Shown here one piece after another: positions 56,014 to 63,958 of a DNA stretch of 64,000 nucleotides (position 1 is its first letter; each line of letters begins with the position of its first letter). The notes beneath the pieces are model-generated. The model did not search any database. It was not told the origin of the DNA and saw only the letters and a list, made by a program, of their open reading frames with translations. Source of the stretch: Hungatella sp. UBA7603 (GTDB lineage: Bacteria; Bacillota; Clostridia; Lachnospirales; Lachnospiraceae); NCBI GenBank assembly GCA_002478865.1, contig DLJZ01000022.1:105350-169349 (forward strand), in the 5' to 3' direction. Both the position numbers and the translations under genes were made by a program.

Positions 56014-56042
56014 ATTATACCTTTTTGCACAAATCAAGTCAA
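56014..56042 (-). promoter_or_regulatory. Promoter of the hyp operon
   Basis: Minus strand: TTGACT (56042-56037), 17-nt spacer, TATAAT (56019-56014). An inverted repeat ATGTTA/TAACAT (55999-56016) overlaps the -10 box. Confidence 0.8.
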
Positions 56043-56081
56043 CTTTACTCCTTATTTCTATACATTTTATTAACAATTATC

Positions 56082-56110
56082 TTGATTTTTAGGAATATTT
56101 AAGTTAAAAT
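56082..56110 (+). promoter_or_regulatory. Promoter of the GntR regulator
   Basis: TTGATT (56082-56087), 17-nt spacer, TAAAAT (56105-56110), 45 nt before the ATG at 56155. Confidence 0.7.
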
Positions 56111-56124
56111 AGTCATATGGTATC

Positions 56125-56135
56125 TGGTATAACCA
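56125..56135. promoter_or_regulatory. GntR-type operator in the regulator leader
   Basis: TGGTATAACCA, flanked by C and G to make a 13-bp palindrome CTGGT-ATA-ACCAG, exactly fits the FadR-subfamily consensus TNGTNNNACNA. It lies downstream of the -10 box, so the regulator should repress its own gene. Confidence 0.75.
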
Positions 56136-56154
56136 GTTCCAGGGAGGGTTTTAT

Positions 56155-56865
56155 ATGGAATTTACAAAAATAACAGCACCATCGCTGAAAGATTTGTTTG
56201 TACAACAAATAGAAGAAAAGATTTTATCTGGTCAACTTCCAGTCGGATGTAAGATGCCACCGGAACGTGAGATGGCAGAACAGATGAAAGTAAGCCGAGC
56301 AGTTGTAAACGGTGGAATCAATGAATTAAAAAGAAAAGGTTTCTTAGAAGTACTGCCCCGACAGGGAACATACGTTGCCGATTTCAGCAGAAACGGCAAT
56401 CTGCAAACCTTGATTGCCTTATTAGAATACCGTGGTAACAAACTGGACAAAGCTGGAATAAGGGCCATTTTGGAAATACGAACTGCCCTGGAACAACTTG
56501 CCGTCGGCCTGGTTATTGATTCTGCCTCCGCAGAAGATATTAACCAACTTGAATTAACTGCAAAAAAACTCAAAAGTACTGACTCCATACAAAAGGCTGC
56601 TCAGATTGCCTTTCAATATCACCATGACCTTGCCTACTATGCTGGTAATACGGTACTGACTCTGATTTACTCATCCTTTAAAGAAGTTTGCATCGTATTA
56701 TGGGTTCGCTTCTGTAAGCTATATGGCATCCAGGCTCTCTACGGGCATATCATTCATCTGCAGAGACTTCTAAACAACCGGGATAAGGAAGGCGCTAATC
56801 AATGGATTCAGCACTATCTGACAGAAACCATTGAGGGCTCTCAGCAAATTTATGAGGAGTCATGA
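56155..56865 (+). CDS. FadR-subfamily GntR transcriptional regulator
   Basis: A 236-residue regulator. Residues 1-75 hold a GntR winged HTH (GCKMPPEREMAEQMKVSRAV, then GGINELKRKGFLEVLPRQGTY). Residues ~95-230 form an all-helical FCD-like ligand domain (LEIRTALEQLAVGLV, YHHDLAYYAGN) that in relatives binds metal and a carboxylate or other small effector. GGGAGGG lies 6 nt before the ATG. It is divergent from the hyp operon, and near-identical operators lie in both leaders, so it very likely represses both until an effector, not known, is present. Confidence 0.92.
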   Translation: MEFTKITAPSLKDLFVQQIEEKILSGQLPVGCKMPPEREMAEQMKVSRAVVNGGINELKRKGFLEVLPRQGTYVADFSRNGNLQTLIALLEYRGNKLDKAGIRAILEIRTALEQLAVGLVIDSASAEDINQLELTAKKLKSTDSIQKAAQIAFQYHHDLAYYAGNTVLTLIYSSFKEVCIVLWVRFCKLYGIQALYGHIIHLQRLLNNRDKEGANQWIQHYLTETIEGSQQIYEES

Positions 56866-56997
56866 GATAAGACTTACTATAAATCCAGTTTCATTCTTGT
56901 AACTAGAACACAATTAACTTCTTTATAATTAAAGTAAGTTCTAACACACAAATGATTACATATGAAAAATCATGTGTGATACTATTTCATTAAACAC

Positions 56998-57035
56998 AAA
57001 AAAGGATGCTTCCAAATGAAGTATCCTTTTTTAAC
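56998..57035. terminator. Terminator after the GntR regulator
   Basis: AAAAAAGGAT-GCTTC / GAAGTATCCTTTTTT stem with A and T runs on both sides; it can act on both strands. Confidence 0.8.
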
Positions 57036-57125
57036 ATACCAATCTAACAGCCGTCTGCAATAACGATTTGCGTTGCAACTTTTCTACCGTCCCTACCTCT
57101 ACGTCTCACTCTTATTATCTATCTG

Positions 57126-57300
57126 CACTGCTACAATTTATGTTTAGCCCTTACACCACCCATTTATGCTGCTACAGTTTATATTTTAGCCCTTACACCA
57201 TCCGTTTGTGCTTCTACGGTTTATGCTTTTGCCCTTACACTACCCATTTGTGCTGCTACAATTTATTTTTTATCTCTTACACCCCCTTTTATGCTGTTAC
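57126..57300. repeat. Tandem repeat of ~42 bp, four to five copies
   Basis: The unit begins GCTGCTACAATTTATGTTTT and continues to a CCCTTACACCACCC core. Copies of its CTAC landmark start at 57130, 57171, 57213, 57255 and 57296, giving spacings of 41-42 bp with point differences. It sits downstream of the repeat-rich secreted protein gene, outside its frame. Confidence 0.85.
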
Positions 57301-57351
57301 CGCCCCTGCCTTTACAATATCATTACAGTGGCTGGTTTATACTACTACCTT

Positions 57352-57936
57352 TTATTTTTTTACTACACTGGTATTTTTTGCAGCTACCTTCTTATGCCCT
57401 TTTGCAACTGTCTTACGAACCTTTCCAGTATGCTTTTTATTTGATTTTACTACCTTTGCCTTATGAGCCTTATTAGCAGTTGTCTTTTTATGCTTTTTCG
57501 CAGTGGATTTCTTATTTGTCTTTTTTGTTGCTGCCTTCTTCGTTGTTTTTTTTGCACTCTTTTTCGTTACTGCTGCCTTAGCTGCTTCTGTTGTCTTAGT
57601 TGCCTCTGTAGTCTTTGCTGCCGCAGTTGTCTTTGCTGCTTCTGTTGTCTTTGCTGCTTCTGTTGTCTTTGCTGCAGTTGTCTTTGCTGCCTCTGTAGTT
57701 TTTACTGCCGCCGCTGTTTTAGCTGCCTCTGTCGATTTCACTGTTTCCTTCTTAGCTGCTTGTGTTGTCTTAGGTGTATTTGACTTACCCTTCTGTGTCG
57801 TAGAAACACTACTGCTTTCTACCTTCTTACTCTGGCTAGAGACTGACTGTGCTGCTTGAGCCGGAACCGTTAAACTTCCTGTAATAAGCATAGCTGTAAC
57901 CAATAGGGAGGTGATTGATTTAAATGATTTTTTCAT
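57352..57936 (-). CDS. Secreted Lys/Ala/Thr-rich repeat protein
   Basis: A 194-residue protein with a Sec signal peptide (MKKSFKSITSLLVTAMLITG to PAQA, cleaved near 30). The mature chain is low-complexity and strongly basic: a central run of AAKTTE heptads (21-bp units) from ~75 to 130, then a Lys-rich tail with KKTTKKAATKKTNKK and HKK motifs resembling histone H1 tails. It may bind anionic wall polymers, DNA or teichoic acid; this is inference from charge. ATG at 57936 follows AAAAGGAGAAC. Unit number could vary between strains. Confidence 0.82.
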   Translation of the reverse strand: MKKSFKSITSLLVTAMLITGSLTVPAQAAQSVSSQSKKVESSSVSTTQKGKSNTPKTTQAAKKETVKSTEAAKTAAAVKTTEAAKTTAAKTTEAAKTTEAAKTTAAAKTTEATKTTEAAKAAVTKKSAKKTTKKAATKKTNKKSTAKKHKKTTANKAHKAKVVKSNKKHTGKVRKTVAKGHKKVAAKNTSVVKK

Positions 57937-58151
57937 AATAAGTTCTCCTTTTCTATGTTGGAATTTTCTACTGAGTGAAATCATTCCTGTTATGCCAGTT
58001 ACGCAACCATTGATTTCCTTCTCTGTTTCAAAGAATACTACCATTCCTGTACGCATTGCAAAGGTGAAACTATGGCAAAACTGTGGCAGCTATATCAATT
58101 AATAAATTAAAATGATAAAATATACAAAACAACCGAAAGGAAGAGTTACCA

Positions 58152-58865
58152 ATGGAAAAAAAGCGGATTTACCTTGCAGATGACGAAAAACCCATAAGAG
58201 ATCTGATACAGCTATTCCTTGCTGCTGAGGGCTTTGAAGTTGAGACATTTCCAGACGGAGACAAATTATTACAAACATTTGATAAGACCCCTTCCGATAT
58301 GGTTATCCTAGATATCATGATGCCTGGTACAGACGGGCTAGTGCTGTGCAGTGAGATTCGAAAACGAAGCAACACTCTCATTATCATTGTTTCTGCCAGA
58401 GACAGCGAAACCGACCGTATTGCCGGCATAACCCTTGGCTCTGACGATTATATGACCAAGCCATTTTCTCCAATGGAGCTTGTAACCAGAGTAAAATCTC
58501 TTTTTCGAAGAATCGAGCTAGACCGAGGAAGCAATAAAGGCAAAATCTACACCTATGGAAATCTTAAAATTGATGTAAATAAAAGAGAACTAACCATTAA
58601 CACGAAACCTCTGGAAATCACTCCAACCGAATTTGCCCTTATGGTATACTTATTAGAACGGAAGGATCAGGCCGTATCAAGAGAAGAATTGTTAAAGCAT
58701 GTTTGGAAATTTGACTTTGAAGCAGATACCAGAGCTACCGATGACGTAATAAAAAGACTCAGGAAGAAGTTAGTTGTGGCTGAAGCCGATATTAAAATAC
58801 AGTCAGTCTGGGGCTTTGGCTTCCGTCTGGAATTAGGAGACACCCATGAAGAGTATAAAAAATAA
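58152..58865 (+). CDS. OmpR-family response regulator
   Basis: A 237-residue DNA-binding response regulator. The receiver has acidic DDE at 10-12, phosphoacceptor Asp in DMVILDIMMPGTDG near 53, and Lys in YMTKPFSP near 103. The winged-helix effector ends with TDDVIKRLRKKL and SVWGFGFRLE. GGAAGAGTTACCA precedes the ATG. The downstream kinase gene overlaps by 20 bases. The target genes are unknown; the divergent secreted Lys-rich protein is one candidate. Confidence 0.94.
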   Translation: MEKKRIYLADDEKPIRDLIQLFLAAEGFEVETFPDGDKLLQTFDKTPSDMVILDIMMPGTDGLVLCSEIRKRSNTLIIIVSARDSETDRIAGITLGSDDYMTKPFSPMELVTRVKSLFRRIELDRGSNKGKIYTYGNLKIDVNKRELTINTKPLEITPTEFALMVYLLERKDQAVSREELLKHVWKFDFEADTRATDDVIKRLRKKLVVAEADIKIQSVWGFGFRLELGDTHEEYKK

Positions 58866-60237
58866 GATTCGCAAACCATTTCTTATCCTGCTCATACTGA
58901 TTCCACTTGCAACATTAATACTGTTTAACATATCCTTGCGAATCTATATCGATGCAACCGCCAAAAATGAATTAAAAGCCACGATTCACGCAGTCGAAAA
59001 GGTAATAAAAAGTGAATTAGAAACAAGCGGAGGAAAGCCATCAGAGAAAGAAGCCCTGGGCATAGCCAGAAATATTCTATCAGCCCTTAAATCCTCTCAT
59101 TTCTCTCAAGGAATGGATTTTTATCTTATTGCAGAAGACTCAACCCCGGTATTTCCATCGAAATCAAAACTAACTGCCTCACAAACCGCCTTTCTAAACG
59201 TCATAGATCCTAAGATTGACCAGATGAAAGAGAGAACCGTCTATACCATACCTGTAAATGGAAAAAAATATCTAACCATCGCTTATACCATGAATAGTGA
59301 AGATTTAAGCAATTTAATTGCCGTATTTGCTCTTCCAACAGACCAGATCAATAAATATCTGGATGCTGTTAATCGAATCCTCATCGTCATCATGCTTTTA
59401 GGCATTATTATTGCAATATATCTATCTGGAAGAATTGCCACCCACATTACGAATCCCATCTCCAAGCTTAGCAGCCTTTCCTTACAAATAGGACAAGGAG
59501 ATTTTGATACCAGCCACCTCACCATTCCACAAGACACCTTGGAATTTAAGCAGCTATATGAAAATATGAGCCTCATGGTCGGTCGGCTGGAAGCCTATGA
59601 CAGAAACCAGAAAACCTTTCTGCAAAATGCCTCCCATGAACTAAGAACCCCTCTTATGTCCATCCAGGGATATGCAGAAGGCATAGAAAGTGGAATTTTC
59701 CCGGATACAAAAGAAGCAGCACAAATCATCAAGCAAGAAAGCATCCGGCTAAATGAGCTAGTAAGCGAGCTTCTAACCCTATCCAGATACGAAAGTGGAA
59801 CATATAAGCCCCAATGGGAAGAAGTTAATCTCTGCCACCAGCTAAAGGATTATATCCAACGCCTTATGGGCCTAGCCACCAAATCAAATATAAATCTAAA
59901 GCTTAATCTCCCTGATTATGAGGTAATTGTCCAGATCGACGATATGCTCCTCTCTCAAACCGTTATGAACCTTGTATCCAACTGTCTGCGCTACGCTAAA
60001 AAAGAAGTCACCATATCTCTTGAAAAGAAAGAGGAAGCCAACATCCTTCGAATTTCAGATGATGGCGATGGAATACCAGAAAGCGATATCCCCTTTATCT
60101 TTGACCGATTTTATAAAGGTAAAAACGGAAACTTCGGCCTAGGCCTTGCCATTGCTAAATCTACCGCAGAATTATTAAATGCAAAAATTATCGCATACAA
60201 TCAGGAGCAAGGTGCCGTATTCGAGATTTTATTTTAA
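58846..60237 (+). CDS. Sensor histidine kinase
   Basis: A 463-residue membrane kinase. Helix 1 (~12-30) and helix 2 (~175-195, ILIVIMLLGIIIAIYLSG) enclose an extracellular sensor of ~140 residues. A HAMP linker follows, then the phosphoacceptor His in NASHELRTPLMSIQGYAEG near 265, and ATPase motifs NLVSNCLRYA, DDGDGIPESDIPFIFDRF and GLGLAIAKS. AGGAGACACCC precedes the ATG inside the regulator gene. The signal sensed cannot be told. Confidence 0.94.
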   Translation: MKSIKNKIRKPFLILLILIPLATLILFNISLRIYIDATAKNELKATIHAVEKVIKSELETSGGKPSEKEALGIARNILSALKSSHFSQGMDFYLIAEDSTPVFPSKSKLTASQTAFLNVIDPKIDQMKERTVYTIPVNGKKYLTIAYTMNSEDLSNLIAVFALPTDQINKYLDAVNRILIVIMLLGIIIAIYLSGRIATHITNPISKLSSLSLQIGQGDFDTSHLTIPQDTLEFKQLYENMSLMVGRLEAYDRNQKTFLQNASHELRTPLMSIQGYAEGIESGIFPDTKEAAQIIKQESIRLNELVSELLTLSRYESGTYKPQWEEVNLCHQLKDYIQRLMGLATKSNINLKLNLPDYEVIVQIDDMLLSQTVMNLVSNCLRYAKKEVTISLEKKEEANILRISDDGDGIPESDIPFIFDRFYKGKNGNFGLGLAIAKSTAELLNAKIIAYNQEQGAVFEILF

Positions 60238-60260
60238 ATAAAGTATATATTTGAAAACAT

Positions 60261-60314
60261 AAAAAGAGTTCTTGGGAAAGAAGTAATTACCTCTCTCCCA
60301 AGAACTCTTTTTAT
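60261..60314 (+). terminator. Terminator of the two-component operon
   Basis: AAAAAGAGTTCTTGGGA / TCCCAAGAACTCTTTTT, a perfect 17-bp stem with T run. Confidence 0.9.
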
Positions 60315-60387
60315 AACCAACACTGAAATATTAATCAACCACTATAAAAGCTGTTAACACCACCAGAGAACAATCGAAATCTAATCA

Positions 60388-60969
60388 TCACTCCAATACA
60401 ACCGCTAAAATCTCCCTAAGACACTCATCCAGATTATCATTCATAAATCTCCGATTTATTCTGCATCTCCTTAAGCGTTCCTCCTTGAAATCTTCTTCAT
60501 CCGCCAGATACCTTCTGCATAGCTCTGCATATTTAGGATCCTTTTGCATAAACTCTCTCTCAAGTGCACGCTTAAGCCGTTTCCCATCTTCAACTTCGAT
60601 GTATAAAGGAATCAATAAATCCTCTCCGTAATAATTCCTTGTTTTCTCATAAGATTCCAAAGTACCAATCATTAAATAAGTGTCGTCACTTTTCACATCT
60701 ATCTGCCCGTCATCCACAGTAAAATAACTCCATGGTCCCAAAGCAGTCTGATAGGTTCTCTCTTCAATAATTCTACCTTCCGCCCGAAGCTCATTTAGCC
60801 GATCTCCAGTCGTAAAATAATACTCCTTGCCATCCTTTTCTCCCTCCCGTATGGGCCTGGTGGTATATAGGACAACCTGCTTTAGCTGAGGCAGTCTTTC
60901 CGTTAAATTCTTATAAATAGTATCCTTACCGGAAGCGCTTTTCCCCATCACATAGAAAATCTTTGCCAT
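60388..60969 (-). CDS. Guanylate kinase-like P-loop kinase
   Basis: A 193-residue nucleotide kinase-like protein. The P-loop is FYVMGKSASGKDTIYKNL, the GMP-binding region VVLYTTRPIREGEKDGKEYY, followed by EERTYQTALGPWSYF. The C-terminal RCRINRRFMNDNLDECLREI is helical. It could phosphorylate GMP or another nucleotide; a separate gmk elsewhere is usual in these genomes, so the substrate is uncertain. ATG at 60969 has GGAG at 9 nt, better than the ATG two codons before. It lies 45 nt downstream of the decarboxylase gene and is likely cotranscribed. Confidence 0.85.
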   Translation of the reverse strand: MAKIFYVMGKSASGKDTIYKNLTERLPQLKQVVLYTTRPIREGEKDGKEYYFTTGDRLNELRAEGRIIEERTYQTALGPWSYFTVDDGQIDVKSDDTYLMIGTLESYEKTRNYYGEDLLIPLYIEVEDGKRLKRALEREFMQKDPKYAELCRRYLADEEDFKEERLRRCRINRRFMNDNLDECLREILAVVLE

Positions 60970-61014
60970 CTTCATCTACTCCAATTCATGAATTAAAACA
61001 ACTAAATATTAACT

Positions 61015-62514
61015 TTATTTCTCTTCTAATACATATATAAACTCTGCCGCCTCATCTTCCATTCCCTGAACGTGAAGCCCTAGATCCTTATACTCTAATA
61101 TAATCTTAATGATATCACCAGATAAAACCTCCCCCGGTACAACAATAGGAATCCCAGGAGGGTACAAATAAACAAATTCTGCCGACACTTTATCTATTGC
61201 ATCCTGAATCAGTATCTTATAACGTTTCCCATCCATCGCCTCACTAATGGAGCATCTACACTCCTCTGTTGTATAAATCCCATTAAGAATATGGCTAGGT
61301 CTATTATCACTAATCTCTCTACTATCTTCCTGCGTAACGTCCATTCTAGAGCTTACTGAGCCTACTCTCATATCAAGTTCTAACAATGCCAGGCAAAGCC
61401 TCTCAAGCCCCTCCTTCGTATCTTCTAATGTGGTTATGGCCGTCACATAATCAGCCCCGCACATCTCCATCTCCAAATGGTACTCTTTACGCAATAACTG
61501 ATCCAATTGGCTTCCTGACCATCCGGTATTTCTAGTAGACACTATAATTTTAGATTCATCGTAATCAAATACTCCATACTGACCAATGATGTCCTTCGAC
61601 AACAATTTAAAATGTTTCATTTCATTCAAGCGTCTTCTAATATTCAATAAATTTTCTGAGAATACCCCCAGCTTCTTCATTCCCTCTTCTTCCATATAAC
61701 AAATACAATTCTCTATACTTGCCATAAACACATAAGATGGGCTGCTCGTCTGATACATCTGAACGTAACGATCCAGCCTCTCTATATTAATAAACCCCTT
61801 TTTAACATGCATAATTGCTGTCTGCGTCAAGGAAGGAAGCGTCTTGTGAAGACTTTGGATCACAACATCGGCTCCTAATTCCAAAGCAGATGCCGGATAT
61901 TCAAACTTCTTTCCAAATGCAAAATGAGCCCCATGAGCCTCATCCACAATAAGCGGCAATTGAAATCGATGAACCACCTCAGCAATTGCCCTAACATCAG
62001 ATACAACACCATCATAAGTAGGCGATACCACAAGCACAGCTTCAATCTCTGGATACGTTTTCAACAGTTCTTCAACATCCTCGGCCAATATTCCACCTTG
62101 TATCCCCAATTTCGGTATGATTTGTGGATAAATATACTTCACTTCCAACTGATTGAGGAAAACTCCATGATATGCTGACTTATGACAATTCCTGCTCATC
62201 AAAATAGTCCCTCTGCTTGATACAGCTGCACTGATCGCGCTTAGTATTCCGCAACTACTTCCATTCACGAGGTAATAGGCCTTATCAGAACCATATACAC
62301 CAGCCGCCCACTCTAAGGAGTCCTTTAGAATCCCCTCCGGGCGATGGAGATTATCAAAACCATCAATCTCTGTAATGTCTATAGAAAAAGGATTAGGAAA
62401 TTCCTTTACCCCCTCATTCCTATACTGCCTTTTATGCCCAGGCATATGAAACGGATAAAAATCCGAATTACCATAATCCACCAATCTCTTTAATAATCTA
62501 GGTCTTTCTTTCAA
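61015..62514 (-). CDS. Orn/Lys/Arg decarboxylase family PLP enzyme
   Basis: A 499-residue fold-type I PLP enzyme of the short YaaO/SpeA-like decarboxylase group, which makes polyamine precursors. It begins with HMPGHKRQ, then DITEIDGFDNLHRPEG; the cofactor Lys lies in VVIQSLHKTLPSLTQTA, preceded by VDEAHGAHFAFG. The C-terminal domain has YPPGIPIVVPGE. The start is TTG at 62514, with GAGG 8 nt upstream; no ATG fits. The substrate (arginine, lysine or ornithine) is not resolvable here. The 36-bp tandem repeat lies in its upstream region. Confidence 0.9.
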   Translation of the reverse strand: MKERPRLLKRLVDYGNSDFYPFHMPGHKRQYRNEGVKEFPNPFSIDITEIDGFDNLHRPEGILKDSLEWAAGVYGSDKAYYLVNGSSCGILSAISAAVSSRGTILMSRNCHKSAYHGVFLNQLEVKYIYPQIIPKLGIQGGILAEDVEELLKTYPEIEAVLVVSPTYDGVVSDVRAIAEVVHRFQLPLIVDEAHGAHFAFGKKFEYPASALELGADVVIQSLHKTLPSLTQTAIMHVKKGFINIERLDRYVQMYQTSSPSYVFMASIENCICYMEEEGMKKLGVFSENLLNIRRRLNEMKHFKLLSKDIIGQYGVFDYDESKIIVSTRNTGWSGSQLDQLLRKEYHLEMEMCGADYVTAITTLEDTKEGLERLCLALLELDMRVGSVSSRMDVTQEDSREISDNRPSHILNGIYTTEECRCSISEAMDGKRYKILIQDAIDKVSAEFVYLYPPGIPIVVPGEVLSGDIIKIILEYKDLGLHVQGMEDEAAEFIYVLEEK

Positions 62515-62944
62515 TTAACTTTCCTCTATCTTCTTATCTTTAACCTTCTATGATTTAGCTCGAGTATTCTAGCTTTTATATTCTAGTTTCTATCTTTAAA
62601 CCTTGAATCTTTTATAACCCGTCTTTTATAATTCAACATAGATCATCATCTCGTACCATTAGTAAATACTTATTTCGATTATGATCTCGTACTATTAGAA
62701 ATTACTTATTTCGATTATGATCTGGTACCATTAATAAATAATTATTTCAATTATGATCTCGAACTATTAATATTTACTGATGCCTATTATGAACTCGTAC
62801 TATTTATATTTACTAATGCCAATTATGAACTCGTACTATTTATATTTACTAATGTAAGTAGTATATCATCATTATCCCTTCTTTACAATTTTTTCTCCGG
62901 AAGCTATAATAGTATTTTGAGCAAGAAAGGAAGGAATCATCATT
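62515..62944. other. Intergenic region holding a tandem repeat
   Basis: 430 bp between divergent genes, very AT-rich. Apart from the 36-bp tandem repeat at 62651-62854 it contains short related TATTCTAG-type motifs at 62566-62590. No clear promoter could be assigned for either gene. Confidence 0.6.
62651..62854. repeat. 36-bp tandem repeat, nearly six copies
   Basis: The landmark TCGTAC (or TGGTAC/TCGAAC) recurs at 62651, 62687, 62723, 62759, 62795 and 62831, always 36 bp apart, with no spacers. Copies 1-3 end in ATTATGATC and copies 4-6 in ATTATGAAC, giving two sub-families. It sits between the decarboxylase and the small 76-residue gene. Confidence 0.9.
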
Positions 62945-63175
62945 ATGAGATTAATCGAGTTTAAAATGGAACGACCTGGTTTAGTGAAAGCAAGCGATGA
63001 AGTCCATGTCATTGAAAGAGAAGGCACCGGTAGCTACAGTTACATCATAGATCCTGCTGTTGCTATGTCTGGCTGTTATGCTGGTAGGGAACGCATAAAA
63101 TCAGATAAAGGGATGGTCAAAGAAGTAAAACATAATGACAGGGGATATTATGTAATTGTAGAGTTCGACGAATAA
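62945..63175 (+). CDS. Small conserved-looking hypothetical protein
   Basis: A 76-residue protein of unknown function, predicted to be all-beta and acidic (EVHVIEREGTGSYSYIIDPA, VEFDE at the end). It has no signal peptide or membrane segment. AAGAAAGGAAGGAATCATCATT precedes the ATG. It lies just before the tRNA cluster and converges with it; no partner gene is evident. Confidence 0.7.
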   Translation: MRLIEFKMERPGLVKASDEVHVIEREGTGSYSYIIDPAVAMSGCYAGRERIKSDKGMVKEVKHNDRGYYVIVEFDE

Positions 63176-63224
63176 GGAATCGTACAATCCATTAGAAATA
63201 GATAACAATAATATATCCAGACAA

Positions 63225-63260
63225 AATAAAAAGCCCTGAAACATTTCTGTTTCAAGGCTT
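63225..63260 (-). terminator. Terminator of the tRNA cluster
   Basis: Minus strand: AAGCCTTGAAACA / TGTTTCAGGGCTT stem followed by TTTTATTTTG, right after the tRNA-Lys gene. Confidence 0.85.
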
Positions 63261-63264
63261 GTCC

Positions 63265-63337
63265 TGAGACACCGGGGATTCGAACCCCGGACAACTTGAT
63301 TAAAAGTCAAGTGCTCTACCACCTGAGCTAGTATCCC
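63265..63337 (-). tRNA. tRNA-Lys (anticodon UUU)
   Basis: A 73-nt cloverleaf: acceptor GGGATAC pairs with GTGTCTC, anticodon loop CTTTTAA, T-loop GGTTCGAATCC. The encoded 3' end stops at discriminator A; CCA is not encoded. Confidence 0.95.
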
Positions 63338-63340
63338 ATA

Positions 63341-63413
63341 TGCCCAAAGCCGGAATCGAACCAGCGACACGTGGATTTTCAGTCCACTGCTCTACCAACT
63401 GAGCTATCTGGGC
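63341..63413 (-). tRNA. tRNA-Phe (anticodon GAA)
   Basis: Acceptor GCCCAGA with TTTGGGC, loop CTGAAAA within GTGGA/TCCAC, T-loop GGTTCGATTCC. Discriminator A, no encoded CCA. Confidence 0.95.
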
Positions 63414-63456
63414 TCATGCAATCTTTAGTACATTTCGACCAAATTAAGCACAAAAA

Positions 63457-63530
<74 letters not shown>

Positions 63531-63581
63531 CTATTAAATTATATTGTATTATATGCAGTAATCGATGTTTTAATCACTGAA

Positions 63582-63663
63582 TGGATGGAGATGGATTCGA
63601 ACCATCGAAACGTCACGTAACAGATTTACAGTCTGCCCCCTTTGGCCACTCGGGAACCCATCC
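63582..63663 (-). tRNA. tRNA-Tyr (anticodon GUA)
   Basis: An 82-nt class II tRNA with acceptor GGATGGG/TCCATCC, loop CTGTAAA, long variable arm (TTACGTGACGT) and discriminator A. Confidence 0.93.
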
Positions 63664-63683
63664 AAATTGAAACTTTTAATACA

Positions 63684-63756
63684 AGCCGATGATCGGACTC
63701 GAACCGATAACCTGCTGATTACAAATCAGCTGCTCTGCCAATTGAGCCACATCGGC
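63684..63756 (-). tRNA. tRNA-Thr (anticodon UGU)
   Basis: Acceptor GCCGATG/CATCGGC, anticodon loop TTTGTAA in GCTGA/TCAGC, T-loop GGTTCGAGTCC, discriminator U. Confidence 0.95.
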
Positions 63757-63788
63757 ACAAATCTCGAATATGCAGTTTGCATATTGAA

Positions 63789-63861
63789 TGGGACCTATAG
63801 GGCTCGAACCTATGACCCTCTGCTTGTAAGGCAGATGCTCTCCCAGCTGAGCTAAGATCCC
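63789..63861 (-). tRNA. tRNA-Val (anticodon UAC)
   Basis: Acceptor GGGATCT/AGGTCCC, anticodon loop CTTACAA in TCTGC/GCAGA, T-loop GGTTCGAGCCC, discriminator A. Confidence 0.95.
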
Positions 63862-63884
63862 ATAAGCAAAATTCAGTTGTAAAA

Positions 63885-63958
63885 CGACCCGGATGGGACT
63901 CGAACCCACGACCTCCGCCGTGACAGGGCGGCGCTCTAACCAACTGAGCCACCAGGCC
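63885..63958 (-). tRNA. tRNA-Asp (anticodon GUC)
   Basis: Acceptor GGCCTGG/CCGGGTC, anticodon loop CTGTCAC in CCGCC/GGCGG, discriminator G as is usual for Asp. First tRNA of the cluster seen here; the cluster may continue past the window edge. Confidence 0.95.

Larger units (their letters stand above)
56866..57351. other. Intergenic region with hairpins and tandem repeats
   Basis: 486 bp without a supported gene. It contains an imperfect hairpin at 56945-56978 (CACACAAATGATT with AATCATGTGTG), the terminator at 56998-57035, and the ~42-bp tandem repeat at 57126-57300. A plus-strand open frame at 57068-57466 is made of the repeat and the antisense of the next gene and has no ribosome site. 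Confidence 0.7.

Noticed and set aside
57068..57466. Plus-strand open frame of 132 residues with a ~14-residue repeat (CCYxLxFxPYTTH-like)
   Set aside because: No ribosome site or promoter. It is made of the 42-bp tandem repeat plus the antisense of the secreted Lys-rich protein gene, and the period drifts between 41 and 42 bp.
57463..57859. Cys/Leu- and Val/Ala-rich open frames opposite the Lys-rich gene
   Set aside because: They are antisense images of the AAKTTE codon repeats.
62651..62854. Possible CRISPR array, because the repeat length is 36 bp
   Set aside because: Repeats are contiguous with no spacers, diverge between copies, and no cas genes are near.
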